Shown here: positions 1-9,568 of the stretch, piece by piece
Numbering within the stretch: the stretch's first letter is position 1
Layout of the letters: every line of letters begins with the position of its first letter
NCBI GenBank assembly: GCA_003164715.1
Contig: PLTZ01000001.1
Location: 1-57,242, forward strand
Direction: 5' to 3'
Source of the DNA: Opitutaceae bacterium
GTDB lineage: Bacteria; Verrucomicrobiota; Verrucomicrobiia; Opitutales; Opitutaceae
DNA length: 57,242 bases
The notes under the pieces: generated by a model
Told to the model about the DNA's origin: nothing
The model's input: only the letters and a program-made list of their open reading frames with translations
Database searches by the model: none
Translations under genes and position numbers: made by a program

Positions 1-31
1 TGTCCCCACTTCATGGTGGAGAGCCGAAAAT

Positions 32-107
32 TGGTGGACCCGATCAGGTTCGAACTGACGACCTCCTCAATGCCATTGAGGCGCTCTTCCAACTGAGCTA
101 CGAGCCC
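32..107 (-). tRNA. tRNA-Ala (anticodon GGC)
   Basis: The minus strand folds as a full cloverleaf. The acceptor arm is GGGCTCG with CGGGTCC, the anticodon stem is CCTCA/TGAGG around loop ATGGCAT (anticodon GGC at plus 74-72), and the T-loop is TTCGAAC. A 3' CCA is encoded after the discriminator A. The third acceptor pair is G-U, the classical alanine identity element. It reads GCC/GCU codons, which suits the strong GCC bias of the genes here. Confidence 0.96.
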
Positions 108-195
108 ATTCGCGTGTGCGAGGATAAGAAAAATCGGTCTTTCCGGGCGGAAGGCAAGGAGTTTTTGGGTACCGAGGAGGGCACTCGGCCGAGCG

Positions 196-963
196 TCAGC
201 CATTGATCACGGGTGGCTCTTCGGCAGGCGGGGTCGCCAAATGCTGAAGCAGGGCCTCGCGCCAATGAGCCTCCTCCAACTCCCGGCGCAAGACCGCGCG
301 GTATTCCGCCTCACCGGCCAGGTAAATGAAGATGAAGATCGCAACGACCAGATACCTGCCCCTGTAGAGCTCCCAGATGATCGCGGGAACCATGATGACC
401 TTCGCGACAGTGACGGCCCAGTAAGTGGCCCGGAGATAGGGCAGGCGCATCGCGAGGATGGAGCGAAGGATCCGGCCCCCGTCCATCGGGAACGCGGGGA
501 GCAGGTTAAAGATGCCCATCCAGATGTTCCAGACGAGGAGCGTCGTGCCGAGGTCAAGGATGGAGCCGCTCGCCGCATCCGTATTCCCTCGGCCCGGCAG
601 GTCGATCACGCACCACAGGAGCGCCGCGATCGCAAAGTTGACCGCCGGGCCCGCGATGGTGATCAGGAACTCCTGGCTGGGCAGCCGGGGAATCCGGTCA
701 AACTCGGCCATGCCGCCGATCGGCATCAGGAGTATCCGCCTCACGTGGACACCAAACCGCATGGCGGTGAGCGAATGCCCCAGCTCGTGGAGGACGACGC
801 ACGTGAAGAAGGCCAGGAAGGTCGCCGCGCTCCACCAAAGCCCCGTCATGCCGGCCTCCTGCCAGCCCTCCTCGCATACGTAGGCCAGCATCAGCAGGAA
901 GCTGAAGTGCAGGGATATTCTGATTCCCCGTATACGGAACAAGTTGATTGACCAGCCAAGCAT
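196..963 (-). CDS. Site-2-protease-type intramembrane zinc metalloprotease (M50)
   Basis: A 255-residue multi-pass membrane protein that cleaves substrates within the membrane. The zinc motif HELGH is at residues 59-63, and the second site [11 protein letters not shown] at about 153-163 supplies the third ligand Asp161. Both are hallmarks of the S2P family. There is no PDZ or CBS domain, so it belongs to the short rhomboid-sized S2P group. I start it at the ATG just before LGWSINLF because the upstream in-frame extension reads as the shadow of the divergent regulator gene. That ATG lies in a CATG (961-964) that also gives an ATG for the opposite-strand gene. The substrate is unknown; regulated proteolysis of a signalling protein is typical of the family. 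Confidence 0.9.
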   Translation of the reverse strand: MLGWSINLFRIRGIRISLHFSFLLMLAYVCEEGWQEAGMTGLWWSAATFLAFFTCVVLHELGHSLTAMRFGVHVRRILLMPIGGMAEFDRIPRLPSQEFLITIAGPAVNFAIAALLWCVIDLPGRGNTDAASGSILDLGTTLLVWNIWMGIFNLLPAFPMDGGRILRSILAMRLPYLRATYWAVTVAKVIMVPAIIWELYRGRYLVVAIFIFIYLAGEAEYRAVLRRELEEAHWREALLQHLATPPAEEPPVING

Positions 964-2404
964 GGCGTCTAATGAAGCCGGGTTACGCGAAATCGCGAGC
1001 CGAACCTTGGACACCCACATCAAAGCACCCACCATCCTCGTCATCGACGACGACGCCGAGATCCGCTACTCGCTCTCGCGCGTGCTCTCGTCGCGCGGCT
1101 ACCAGGTGTCGGAGGCCCCCAGCGGCGAGCAGGGCGTGGCCATGGTCAAGAAGGGTCCCTTCCCCGACCTCATCTACCTGGACATCCGCATGACCGGGAT
1201 GAGCGGCCTGGAGGCGCTCCAGCACATCCGCTCCGCCAACCCGAAGCAGCTCGTGATCCTGATGACTGCGTTCGGGACCGCGCAGACGGCCATCGAGGCG
1301 ATGAAGTTCGGGGCGCTCGACTACGTCATGAAGCCCTTCGACCCCCAGAAGGTGCTGGCCCTGGCCGAGAACGCGCTCAAGACCCATGCCGACCTACGGG
1401 CCGTCGGCGAGTACAAGCCGGTCATCAACACCGAGGACTACAAGGAGGGGATCGTGGGGTCCTCGCCCGTGATGCAGGAGGTCTTCAAGGTGATCGGCCA
1501 GGTCACGGCAAGCGACGTGACCGTCATGATCACCGGGGAGAGCGGGACCGGCAAGGAGCTCGTGGCCCGCTCCATCTGGAAGCACAGCCACAGGGCCGCA
1601 AAGGCCTTCATTGCGGTCAACTGCGCGGCGATCCCCGAGAACCTGATCGAGAGCGAGCTCTTCGGGCACGAGAAGGGCTCGTTCACGGGCGCCACAGGCC
1701 AGAGGATCGGAAAATTCGAGCTCTGCGACGGGGGCACCATCTTCCTGGACGAGATCGGCGACATGGCGCTCGCCACCCAGACGAAGATCCTGCGCGTCCT
1801 GCAGCAGGGGGACATCCAGCGGGTCGGGGGGACCGAGACGATCAAGGTCGACGTGCGGATCATCGCGGCGACGAACAAGGACCTTGAGGCGATCGTCAAG
1901 TCCAAGGCGTTCCGGGAGGACCTCTACTACCGCCTGAACGTCGTGAGGATTCGGATGCCCCCGCTTCGCGAGCGCACCGAGGACATCCCGCAGATCGTCG
2001 ATTTCTGCGTCCAGAACCTGGTGAAGCAGAAGAAGGCGCGCACGTCCAGGGTCTCCCCGGAGGCGATGGCCGTTCTGACGCGTCACGTCTGGCCGGGGAA
2101 CGTGCGCGAGCTGGAGAACGTCGTGTACCGGAGCGCCGTCGTGGCCCAGGGCGACGCGATCCTCGTTAAGGACCTGCCGCCCGAGATCCGCGGGTCGTCC
2201 GGCGAGTCCGCGCCGCCCCTTGCGCTCACCGTGGACTCGGCCCTCGATTACCTTGCCGACCAGCTCAAGTCCTCCGAGGAGCCGATCCTGGCCCACTTCG
2301 AGCGCGAGATCGCCCGGAGGGTCGTCAAGGCGCTCGGGGGCGACGAGGCGGCGGCCGCGAAGCGGCTCGGCCTAACGAAAGCGGCGCTCAAAAAGCGGCT
2401 CTAG
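944..2404 (+). CDS. Sigma-54-dependent NtrC-family response regulator
   Basis: A 486-residue activator with three domains. The receiver spans about 30-145, with the acidic pair DDD at 35-37 and phospho-acceptor Asp80 in YLDIRM. The AAA+ core spans about 165-400, with Walker A GESGTGKE, the sigma-54 contact loop GSFTGA (a Ser variant of GAFTGA) and Walker B FLDEIGD. A Fis-like helix-turn-helix lies at the C-terminus. It should drive promoter opening by sigma-54 polymerase after phosphorylation. No histidine kinase is adjacent, so its partner lies elsewhere. Starts at 944 and 962 are both possible; the second is head-to-head with the S2P start. Its stop overlaps the convergent galE stop by four bases. 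Confidence 0.93.
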   Translation: MIDQPSMASNEAGLREIASRTLDTHIKAPTILVIDDDAEIRYSLSRVLSSRGYQVSEAPSGEQGVAMVKKGPFPDLIYLDIRMTGMSGLEALQHIRSANPKQLVILMTAFGTAQTAIEAMKFGALDYVMKPFDPQKVLALAENALKTHADLRAVGEYKPVINTEDYKEGIVGSSPVMQEVFKVIGQVTASDVTVMITGESGTGKELVARSIWKHSHRAAKAFIAVNCAAIPENLIESELFGHEKGSFTGATGQRIGKFELCDGGTIFLDEIGDMALATQTKILRVLQQGDIQRVGGTETIKVDVRIIAATNKDLEAIVKSKAFREDLYYRLNVVRIRMPPLRERTEDIPQIVDFCVQNLVKQKKARTSRVSPEAMAVLTRHVWPGNVRELENVVYRSAVVAQGDAILVKDLPPEIRGSSGESAPPLALTVDSALDYLADQLKSSEEPILAHFEREIARRVVKALGGDEAAAAKRLGLTKAALKKRL

Positions 2405-3393
2405 CGTCCTCCGAACCCGTTCGGGTGGGTGCGGTGCCAGTTCCAGGCCGTGGCGACGATCGAGTCGATGTCGGGAAACTTGACCTTCCAGCCGAGCTCC
2501 CGCTTCGCCTTGGCCGAGTCGGCGTAGAGCGCCGGGGGGTCGCCGGGACGCCTGGGGCTCTCGACCACCTTCACCTTCCTGCCCGTCGCCTTCTCGACGG
2601 CATGGATCACCTCCCGGTTGGAGGAGGGTGTCCCGGTCCCCAGGTTGTAGAAGTGAGCGGCGCCGGGCTCGGCCAGCTTGTCGAACACGGCAATGTGGGC
2701 GCGGTTCAGGTCGTCAACGTGGACGTAGTCGCGCAGGCAGGTGCCGTCCGGGGTGGGGTAGTCTGTTCCGAACAGCTGGAGCGAGGGGCGCTTGCCGACG
2801 GCCGCGTCGATCGCCAGCGGGATCAGGTGCGTCTCCGGGTCGTGGTCCTCGCCGATCGAGCCGTCCTCGGAGGCGCCGGCCGCGTTGAAGTAGCGGAACA
2901 CCGCGAAGGAGAGCTTGCCGGCGCGGGCCAGCGCCTTCAGGGCGTTCTCGATGTCGAGCTTCGTCTGGCCGTAAGGGTTGATCGGGGCCTGGGGGAGCGT
3001 CTCCGGCATCGGGAGGGTGTCGGGAATCCCGAACGTGGCGCAGGTCGAGGAGAACACGAACTTGCGGACCCCGGACCCGAGCATCGCGCTCAGCAGATGG
3101 AGCGTCGCCGCCGAGTTGTTCAGGTAATACTTGAGCGGATCGGTGACCGACTCGCCGACGTAGCAGAAGGCCGCAAAATGCATGACGACGTCGATCTTTT
3201 CGCGCGCGAGGATGTCCGCGACCAGGCGCTCGTCGCCGAGGTCGCCCGTGTGCAGGGGAACCCCGACCGCGACCGCGCCCCGGTGCCCGTAGACGAGGCT
3301 GTCGAGAACGACCGGCCTGTGGCCGGCGGCGGAGAGCTGCCGCACGCAATGGCTTCCGATGTATCCCGCGCCCCCGACGACAAGTACGTTCAT
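2401..3393 (-). CDS. galE: UDP-glucose 4-epimerase
   Basis: A 330-residue extended short-chain dehydrogenase that interconverts UDP-glucose and UDP-galactose for envelope polysaccharides or galactose use. It starts [15 protein letters not shown], the NAD-binding GxxGxxG. SSTCATFG carries the catalytic Ser/Thr region and YGQTK is the YxxxK pair. The C-terminal half ends with [22 protein letters not shown], typical of GalE. It is convergent with the sigma-54 regulator and divergent from the FabF-like gene, 63 bases away. It is a true epimerase, not the OleD-type reductase one might look for beside oleA/oleB. Confidence 0.95.
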   Translation of the reverse strand: MNVLVVGGAGYIGSHCVRQLSAAGHRPVVLDSLVYGHRGAVAVGVPLHTGDLGDERLVADILAREKIDVVMHFAAFCYVGESVTDPLKYYLNNSAATLHLLSAMLGSGVRKFVFSSTCATFGIPDTLPMPETLPQAPINPYGQTKLDIENALKALARAGKLSFAVFRYFNAAGASEDGSIGEDHDPETHLIPLAIDAAVGKRPSLQLFGTDYPTPDGTCLRDYVHVDDLNRAHIAVFDKLAEPGAAHFYNLGTGTPSSNREVIHAVEKATGRKVKVVESPRRPGDPPALYADSAKAKRELGWKVKFPDIDSIVATAWNWHRTHPNGFGGR

Positions 3394-3456
3394 TGAGAGG
3401 AAGGTTTTATTGCGTTCCGACGGTTGTTGGCTAGCGATTTCCTCCTTGCGCAGCAA

Positions 3457-4695
3457 ATGATCCTCCCGCGAATCGTCATCACAGGCGTCGGCCTGACCGC
3501 CCCAAACGGCAACTCCCTCATGGAGTTCCGGCGCAACCTGCTGGCCGGAGTGGCCGGAATTGAGTGGCTGGAGGTGCGCTACATGGGCCGGCTGCTGGCC
3601 GGCGTATGCCACTTTGACCCCCTTAGGCACCAGAAGAGGAAGGAGGTGCGGGTCGGGACCCGCGCGGGCAGCATCAGCATCTGGTGCGCCCGAGAGGCCC
3701 TGGCGGACAGTGGCATCGGCTTCGACGCCTTCCCGAAGGACCGCGTGGGCATCTACATCGGCTGCACCGAGCACGGCAACGTCGAGACGGAGAACGAGAT
3801 CTTCGCCATTTCCAAGTTCGGCTACGACACCAAGTACTGGTCCCACTACCACAACCCCCGCACGGTCGCCAACAACCCTGCGGGCGAGGCGTCGCTGAAC
3901 CTCGGCGTCACGGGGCCCGCCTACACGATCGGGGCCGCGTGCGCCGCGGGCAACATGGGCCTCATCCACGCCTCGCAGATGCTCCGGCTGGGCGAGGTCG
4001 ACCTTGCTGTCTGCGGCGGGGTGAGCGAGAGCATCCACACCTTCGGGATCTTCGCCGGCTTCAAGTCCCAGGGGGCTCTCGCCACGAACGACGTCCCCGC
4101 GAAGGCCTCGCGGCCGTTCGACAAGGCCCGCAACGGGATCGTGGTCTCCGAGGGCGGCTGCCTCTACACGCTTGAACGGCTGGACGACGCGCTCGCCCGG
4201 GGGGCGCGCATCTACGGGGAGATCGCCGGCTACGGGGTCAACAGCGACGCGAGCGACTACGTCCTTCCCAACCCCGCCCGCCAGGCCGAGTGCGTGCGCA
4301 AGTCGATCGCCCACGCGGGCCTGACGCCCCCCGACATCCACATCGTCAATACCCACGCGACGGCCACGCCGCTCGGCGACATCCAGGAATGCGAGGCCAT
4401 CCGGGCCGTCTTCGGCACCGGGTGCCCGGACACCTACATCAACAACACGAAGAGCTTCATCGGCCACTGCATGGGCGCCGCCGGCGCCCTCGAGCTCGCG
4501 GGCAACCTTCCGTCCTTCGACGACCTGACCGTGCACCCGACCATCAACGTCGACGACCTGGACCCGGCGTGCGCGCTGCCGGGCCTGGTTTTCAACACCC
4601 CTGTCAAGGCCGCCAGGGTCGACACGATCCTCAACAACTCCTTCGGGATGCTGGGCATAAATTCCACGTTGATTGTGAAGCGATTCGTGACATAA
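3457..4695 (+). CDS. FabF-like beta-ketoacyl-ACP synthase (KAS II family)
   Basis: A 412-residue condensing enzyme that extends acyl chains with malonyl-ACP. The Cys-His-His triad is visible as Cys162 in GAACAAGNMG, His300 in NTHATATPLGD and His337 in SFIGHCMGAAGALE. The family start motif RIVITGVGLTAPNG begins at residue 5. I chose the ATG at 3457 over the TTG at 3424 because the motif then sits at the usual distance. An ACP gene follows 20 bases later, then desaturase-like, dehydratase and reductase genes. It is therefore probably dedicated to a special fatty acid rather than housekeeping FabF. Its lineage within KAS II cannot be told by eye. Confidence 0.92.
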   Translation: MILPRIVITGVGLTAPNGNSLMEFRRNLLAGVAGIEWLEVRYMGRLLAGVCHFDPLRHQKRKEVRVGTRAGSISIWCAREALADSGIGFDAFPKDRVGIYIGCTEHGNVETENEIFAISKFGYDTKYWSHYHNPRTVANNPAGEASLNLGVTGPAYTIGAACAAGNMGLIHASQMLRLGEVDLAVCGGVSESIHTFGIFAGFKSQGALATNDVPAKASRPFDKARNGIVVSEGGCLYTLERLDDALARGARIYGEIAGYGVNSDASDYVLPNPARQAECVRKSIAHAGLTPPDIHIVNTHATATPLGDIQECEAIRAVFGTGCPDTYINNTKSFIGHCMGAAGALELAGNLPSFDDLTVHPTINVDDLDPACALPGLVFNTPVKAARVDTILNNSFGMLGINSTLIVKRFVT

Positions 4696-4715
4696 AGGAC
4701 CGCGCCGACTCACAC

Positions 4716-4979
4716 ATGACCAACGACGAATGCAAGAAGGTGGTGCTCGACATCATCGCCGACATCGCCCCCGACGAGGACCTATCGAATGTGAAGCCCG
4801 ACGTGCGCCTGCGCGACCAGCTCCAGCTCGATAGCATGGACTTTCTGGACATCGTCATGGAGCTGCGCAAGCGCCACGGGATCGAGGTGCCGGAGGCCGA
4901 CTACATCCGCCTGGCGAGCCTCGACAGCAGCGCCGAGTACCTGACGCCGAAGTTCAACGCGCTCGCTGCGAAGAGTTGA
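4716..4979 (+). CDS. Acyl carrier protein
   Basis: An 87-residue acidic helical protein that carries the growing acyl chain on a phosphopantetheine arm. The attachment site is Ser40 in LQLDSMDFLD. Helices I-III are recognisable, with KKVVLDIIADIAPDEDL at the N-terminus. The start ATG lies 20 bases after the FabF-like stop. The sequence is not the standard AcpP type (which has ADSLD), consistent with a specialised carrier for this cluster. Confidence 0.93.
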   Translation: MTNDECKKVVLDIIADIAPDEDLSNVKPDVRLRDQLQLDSMDFLDIVMELRKRHGIEVPEADYIRLASLDSSAEYLTPKFNALAAKS

Positions 4980-4989
4980 GCCGAGTCTC

Positions 4990-5202
4990 GTGTCGTGGGC
5001 CGAGGTGGGGCGCCTTAATTCGCCGATTCCGCGGTCCGGCTGGCGGGTTGAAAGGGACGGCCGGGAGTTCGTCTATGCCGAGCAGATGCTGGGCCGGGCG
5101 CCCGCCAAGGTCCGGCTGCGCATCTCGCAGGCCAAGCAATTTGCCGAGAAGATCGGCATGCCTGTCCAATTCTTCAGCGGCGTCCTCGACTACCTGAAGT
5201 GA
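4990..5202 (+). CDS. Small hypothetical protein in the fatty-acid cluster
   Basis: A 70-residue basic protein starting at GTG, ten bases after the ACP stop. Codon use matches its neighbours, with most third positions G or C, so I take it as real. It has no signal peptide, membrane segment or cysteines. A short beta-like half (WRVERDGREFVYAEQMLG) is followed by a helical half (KVRLRISQAKQFAEKIGM). I do not recognise a family. Its place between ACP and the first CrtI-like gene suggests a role in the same pathway. Confidence 0.6.
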   Translation: MSWAEVGRLNSPIPRSGWRVERDGREFVYAEQMLGRAPAKVRLRISQAKQFAEKIGMPVQFFSGVLDYLK

Positions 5203-5362
5203 AGGCGGCTCGGCCATGGCCGCGCAAGGGCGCGGTGGCCAGTGGGAGCTTGCGCCCACCCGGCGCCGATTCAAATCTCTCGGCCCTAAAGCCGCCGCCG
5301 TAGGCCTCGCACGGTGGCCGACCCAAGCGACCCGCCGACCCAAGCCACACTCCCTCCGCGTC

Positions 5363-6796
5363 ATGCTCCGCCCCCCGTCCCCGAAGTACGATGTCGCCAT
5401 CATCGGAGCCGGGCTCTCCGGCCTGGCGGCGGGGATTAGGCTGGCGCACTTCGGAAAGCGCGTATGCATCTTCGAGCGCCACAACGCCGTGGGCGGACTG
5501 AACGGCTTCTACAGCCTGGACGGGCGCAAGTACGACGTCGGACTGCATGCCGTCACCAACTTCGTCCCGCAAGGAGTCAGGGGGACGCCTCTCGGCAAGA
5601 TCCTGCGCCAGCTGCGGATCGAGCGGGAGCAGTTTGCGCTTTGCCCCCAGAAGGGCTCGCGGGTCGCCTTCGGGCCCCGCGGGGAGTGCGTGCTCAGATT
5701 CAGCAACGACTTCGCGCTTCTCGAGTCGGAGGTCGTGTCGAGGTTCCCGGCGCAGGCCGACGGGTTCCGCAGGATAGCCCGGTTCGTGCGCGAGGCCCCC
5801 CTCATGGGCGCCGGTTCGGGCGCCTCGGCCCGCGGGTACATCCGGGAGGCGGTCTCCGACCCGCTGCTTGAGGACATGCTGCTGTGCGCCCTCATGTTCT
5901 ACGGAAGCGCCCGGGAGGACGACATGGACCTGGACCAGTTCACGATCATGTTCCGGGCCCTCTTTCTCGAGGGCTTCGCCCGCCCCTTTGAGGGCGTGCG
6001 CGTCATGATGCGCGTCCTTCTGGCAAAATACCGCGAAGCGGGCGGCGAGCGCCGGATGAAATGCGGCGTCAGGCGGATCGTCGCCCAGGCGGGCCGGGCG
6101 GCGGCGCTCGTCCTCGACTCCGGCGAGGAGATCACCGCGAGCCACGTCCTCTCCTCGATCGGCGCCGCGGAGACGGCGGCCCTGCTGGGCGAGCCGCCGC
6201 AGCCCGGGCGGACGCTCGGCTACGTCGAGACCATCTCGGTGCTGGACCGCCCGCCCTCGGCGCTCGGCTGGGGCGACGACACGATCGTGTTCTTCAACGA
6301 CTCCGAGCGCTTCAGCTACCGCAACCCGGCCGAGCAGGTCGACCCCCGAAGCGGGGTCATCTGCTTCCCAAACAACTTCGACTACGGAGCGGGCCGGGAG
6401 CTCCCGGAGGGTTTCTTCCGGGTCACCTGCCTCGCCAACTACGACCGCTGGGCCCGCCTTCCCGAGGAGCGCTACCGGGCCGACAAGACCCGCTGGTTCG
6501 GGGAGATCCAGGAGTCGGCCAAGCGGTTCCTCCCCGCGCTTGCCCCCGGGGACGCCCTCGAGCGGGCGATCGTCGCCCGGGACATGTTCACGCCGACGAC
6601 GGTCGAGCGGTACACCGGTCATTTTCGCGGCGCGATCTACGGAGCGGCGGTGAAGGCCAGGGACGGGCGCACCGCGCTGTCCAACCTCTACCTCTGCGGC
6701 ACCGACCAGGGAATGCTCGGGATCGTGGGCTCCATGCTGAGCGGCATCTCCATGGCCAACGGGCACATACTGAAGGCCCCGGCCCCGGAGCCCTGA
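5363..6796 (+). CDS. CrtI-like FAD-dependent desaturase/isomerase, copy 1
   Basis: A 477-residue flavoprotein of the phytoene desaturase/carotenoid isomerase superfamily. The dinucleotide fold is near the N-terminus (YDVAIIGAGLSGLAAGIRLA, then the acidic FERHNAVGG). The C-terminal flavin motif ends NLYLCGTDQGMLGIVGSMLSG. The ATG at 5363 is chosen because the fold then begins at residue 9; an upstream 49-residue extension reads as non-coding. The neighbours are fatty-acid enzymes, not carotenoid genes, so an acyl-ACP or acyl chain is the likelier substrate. It and copy 2 share layout but are clearly diverged, which suggests different steps rather than a recent duplication. Confidence 0.88.
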   Translation: MLRPPSPKYDVAIIGAGLSGLAAGIRLAHFGKRVCIFERHNAVGGLNGFYSLDGRKYDVGLHAVTNFVPQGVRGTPLGKILRQLRIEREQFALCPQKGSRVAFGPRGECVLRFSNDFALLESEVVSRFPAQADGFRRIARFVREAPLMGAGSGASARGYIREAVSDPLLEDMLLCALMFYGSAREDDMDLDQFTIMFRALFLEGFARPFEGVRVMMRVLLAKYREAGGERRMKCGVRRIVAQAGRAAALVLDSGEEITASHVLSSIGAAETAALLGEPPQPGRTLGYVETISVLDRPPSALGWGDDTIVFFNDSERFSYRNPAEQVDPRSGVICFPNNFDYGAGRELPEGFFRVTCLANYDRWARLPEERYRADKTRWFGEIQESAKRFLPALAPGDALERAIVARDMFTPTTVERYTGHFRGAIYGAAVKARDGRTALSNLYLCGTDQGMLGIVGSMLSGISMANGHILKAPAPEP

Positions 6797-6850
6797 CCGC
6801 CCCGAAACCAGTTGCCGACCTCCGGGCCGCTGCTCCACCATTGATCCTCC

Positions 6851-8296
6851 ATGGCTTATGACTGGCTAAAAGGGGTCGCCGACGAGTATGACGTGATCGT
6901 CATCGGAAGCGGCCTGGGCGGGCTCACCGGCGCCAACGTGCTCGCGAAGGCCGGCCACCGGGTGCTGCTCCTCGAGCACCACTACCAGTACGGCGGCCTG
7001 GCGACCTGGTTCACCCGGAAGGGGGGCCACATCTTCGACATCTCGCTGCACGGCTTCCCCGTCGGGATGATCAAGTCCTGCCGCAAGTACTGGACCCGCG
7101 AGATCGCCGACTCGATCGTCCAGCTCAAGGACATCCGCTTCGTGAACCCGCAGATGGACGTCTGGACCACCTTCACCCGAGAAGACTACACCCGCGTGCT
7201 GGTCGAGAAGTTCGGGCTCGCCCGCGAGCACGTCGAGCGGTTCTACGAGCACCTGCGCGGCATGAACTTCTACGACAACAACCCCGAGACGACCGGCGAG
7301 ATGCTGGAGCGGTTCTTCCCGGGCCGCAGCGACGTGAAGCGCCTCCTCATGGAGCCGATCGCCTACGCCAACGGCTCGACGCTCGACGACCCGGCGATCA
7401 CCTACGGGATCGTCTTCTCCAACTTCATGGGATCGGGCGTGTACACGTTCCGCGGCGGCTCCGACCTCTTGATCGAGAAGATGACGGCCGAGCTGAGGCG
7501 CAACGGGGTCGAGCTTCGCAAGAGGGTCCTCGTCGAGCGGGTCCTCGTCGAGGAGCGGGGCGGCGCCCGGTATGCGTGCGGGATCGTCGCCAAGGGCGGC
7601 CGGGTCGTCCGCGCCAAGGCGGTCCTCTCCAACGCCAACATCAAGAACACGATCTTCCGGCTGGCGGGCGCCGAGAACTTCACGCCGGAGTACGCCGCTG
7701 CCGCCCAGGCCGTCCGCATCAACTCGAGCTCGTGCCAGGTGTACCTGGGCATACGCAAGGGCGAGACGATCCCCCACATCGGGGACCTGGTCTTCACGTC
7801 GGCCAGCCCCTCGTTCAGCAGCGGGGAGCTCACGGACCTGCGGACGACAAGCCGGACGTTCTCGGTGTACTACCCGGAAACGCGTCCGGGGCTCGGGAGG
7901 TACACGATCGTGGCGTCCCTCAACGGGCTCTACTCCGACTGGAGCCGCCTTTCGGAGGCCGAGTACGCGGCCGAGAAGGAGCGCCTGATCGAGGAGTCCC
8001 TCGCGGCCCTGGAGAAGTTCATCCCCGGGGTCCGCGGGCTCATCGACTGGAAGGAGGCCGCGACGCCGCGCACGATCGAGCGCTACACCACCCACTTCGG
8101 CGGCACGTCATTCGGGACCAAGTTCGAGGGGCTCAAGGTCTCCATGGACCTGCCCGACCAGCTCCCCGGCCTCTACCACGCGGGCTCGGTCGGAATCATC
8201 ATGTCGGGGTGGCTCGGGACCATCAACTACGGGGTCATCACCGCCAACAAGGTGGACCGCTACGTGTGCGCCCAGAAGCAGGGGAGGGCGGCATGA
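6851..8296 (+). CDS. CrtI-like FAD-dependent desaturase/isomerase, copy 2
   Basis: A 481-residue flavoprotein with the Rossmann motif [21 protein letters not shown] at about residue 16 and an acidic [11 protein letters not shown] turn. The C-terminal [17 protein letters not shown] region closes the FAD site. It follows copy 1 by 54 bases and overlaps the FabZ-like gene by ATGA, so all three are probably co-translated. Long families of such enzymes desaturate or isomerise polyenes. Paired CrtI-like genes next to FabF and ACP genes are also a feature of the gene sets proposed for ladderane lipids in anammox bacteria. The reaction here is unknown. Confidence 0.88.
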   Translation: MAYDWLKGVADEYDVIVIGSGLGGLTGANVLAKAGHRVLLLEHHYQYGGLATWFTRKGGHIFDISLHGFPVGMIKSCRKYWTREIADSIVQLKDIRFVNPQMDVWTTFTREDYTRVLVEKFGLAREHVERFYEHLRGMNFYDNNPETTGEMLERFFPGRSDVKRLLMEPIAYANGSTLDDPAITYGIVFSNFMGSGVYTFRGGSDLLIEKMTAELRRNGVELRKRVLVERVLVEERGGARYACGIVAKGGRVVRAKAVLSNANIKNTIFRLAGAENFTPEYAAAAQAVRINSSSCQVYLGIRKGETIPHIGDLVFTSASPSFSSGELTDLRTTSRTFSVYYPETRPGLGRYTIVASLNGLYSDWSRLSEAEYAAEKERLIEESLAALEKFIPGVRGLIDWKEAATPRTIERYTTHFGGTSFGTKFEGLKVSMDLPDQLPGLYHAGSVGIIMSGWLGTINYGVITANKVDRYVCAQKQGRAA

Positions 8297-8739
8297 GCTT
8301 CGCGTCAGCGGAGGTCCTCAGGCGGATCCCCCACCGCCCCCCGTTCCTCTTCGTCGACGAGATCGTCTCCGAGGCGCCCGACTGCCTGGTGGCACGGCGC
8401 TCGTGGCGCAAGGAGGAGGACTTCTACGGCGGGCACTATCCAGGCGCCCCGATCACTCCGGGAGTCCTCCTGTGCGAGGCCGTGTTCCAGGCGGGCGCCC
8501 TCTACCTGGCGGGCGCCGCCGCCGGCGACGCCCCGAAGGGCGTCCCCCTCCTCGTGAAGATCTCCAATGTGCGCTTCCGCAACCCCGTCTACCCGGGCGA
8601 CACGGTCGCGATCGAGGTCAGGCGCAAGGAGACCGTGGGCGGGTTCTACATCATGGCGGGCACGATGAAGCGCGGGGACACCCGCATCCTGGCGGTCGAG
8701 TTCTCGGTCGCCTGGAGAAATCCGGAGGCCCCGAGATGA
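8293..8739 (+). CDS. FabZ-like 3-hydroxyacyl-ACP dehydratase
   Basis: A 148-residue hot-dog-fold protein. The N-terminal [13 protein letters not shown] and the active-site helix [18 protein letters not shown] (catalytic His and Glu) match FabZ, with Tyr in place of the usual Phe of HFPG. It should remove water from 3-hydroxyacyl-ACP to give the enoyl form. Its start overlaps the preceding flavoenzyme and its stop overlaps the enoyl reductase start, both as ATGA. No FabG-type ketoreductase is present in the cluster, so that step would be borrowed from the housekeeping pathway. Confidence 0.92.
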   Translation: MSFASAEVLRRIPHRPPFLFVDEIVSEAPDCLVARRSWRKEEDFYGGHYPGAPITPGVLLCEAVFQAGALYLAGAAAGDAPKGVPLLVKISNVRFRNPVYPGDTVAIEVRRKETVGGFYIMAGTMKRGDTRILAVEFSVAWRNPEAPR

Positions 8740-9545
8740 GCTTCCTGGGACTCGAGGGGAAGGTCTTCGTGGTCTTCGGCGTCGCGAACAAGCGCAGCGT
8801 CGCCTGGGCGATCGCTCGCTCGCTCGAGGACGAGGGCGCCCGGGTCCTCTACAGCGTTCGCTCTGAGGAGAGGCGCCGGTCGCTCCGGGCGCTGCTGGGC
8901 GACCGCCCGGCCTTCGTGTGCGACGTCGAGCGCGAGGGCGAGGTGGAGCGCCTCGCCGCGGAGGTCGCCGCGTCCGCCAAGGCCCCCGTCGCCGGGATCG
9001 TGCACTCCATCGCCTTCGCGAACTACGCGGGGGGCCTCAAACCCTTCCACGAGACCAAGCGGGGGGACTTCCTGCAGGCGGCCGCCGTCTCGTCGTTCTC
9101 GCTGGTCGAGATCGCGCGCGCCTTCGCCCCCCACCTGGCCCGCGACGCGTCCGTCGTGACGATCGGGATCTCATCCCTCCTGGTCACCCCGGACAACTAC
9201 GGCTACATGGGCCCCATCAAGGCGGCGCTCGAGTCGACGGCGCGCTTCCTTGCCAAGTCCTTCAGCGCGCAATCCGAGGTCCGGTTCAATGTCGTGGGGT
9301 CCGGCCCGCTGAAAACCAGCGCCTCGGCCGGCATCCCGGGCTACCTCGAGAGCTACCTGTTCGCGGAGAAGCTGACCTTCAGGAGGCGAAACCTCGAGAC
9401 CCAGGAGGTCGCCAACGCCGCCCTCTTCCTCTTGAGCGGGCGCAGCAGCGGGATCAACGGGGCGACCCTCGTGGTCGATGCGGGCCTCGGGTGCAACATG
9501 TTCGACAAGGACGTGATCAGGCTGGCCATGAGGCCGGGCCGCTAG
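8736..9545 (+). CDS. FabI-like enoyl-ACP reductase
   Basis: A 269-residue short-chain dehydrogenase. The FabI-type cofactor motif [13 protein letters not shown] replaces the usual GxxxGxG. The catalytic YGYMGPIK shows Tyr and Lys seven residues apart, as in FabI. HSIAFA and [12 protein letters not shown] are further family marks. It reduces the enoyl-ACP double bond with NAD(P)H. Coupled by overlap to the FabZ-like gene and followed 23 bases later by oleA. A reductase beside two oxidising flavoenzymes suggests that double bonds are placed selectively during chain growth. It could also be the chromosomal housekeeping FabI. Confidence 0.9.
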   Translation: MSFLGLEGKVFVVFGVANKRSVAWAIARSLEDEGARVLYSVRSEERRRSLRALLGDRPAFVCDVEREGEVERLAAEVAASAKAPVAGIVHSIAFANYAGGLKPFHETKRGDFLQAAAVSSFSLVEIARAFAPHLARDASVVTIGISSLLVTPDNYGYMGPIKAALESTARFLAKSFSAQSEVRFNVVGSGPLKTSASAGIPGYLESYLFAEKLTFRRRNLETQEVANAALFLLSGRSSGINGATLVVDAGLGCNMFDKDVIRLAMRPGR

Positions 9546-9568
9546 GTGCGGGCCGCCCCCGGGGATCC

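Noticed and set aside
2401-3393. galE as a possible OleD for the olefin pathway
   Set aside because: It has GalE-specific motifs throughout and is divergent from the oleA/oleB operon.
2401-4713. A 770-residue minus-strand frame extending galE upstream
   Set aside because: Only the part from [15 protein letters not shown] (3393) is protein-like. The rest runs antisense to the FabF-like gene with low-complexity Val/Gly/Asp/Arg-rich sequence.
5174-6841. Long minus-strand frame over the first CrtI-like gene
   Set aside because: It is the antisense shadow of a GC-rich gene; composition is Arg/Gly/Asp/Val-rich and no motif is present.
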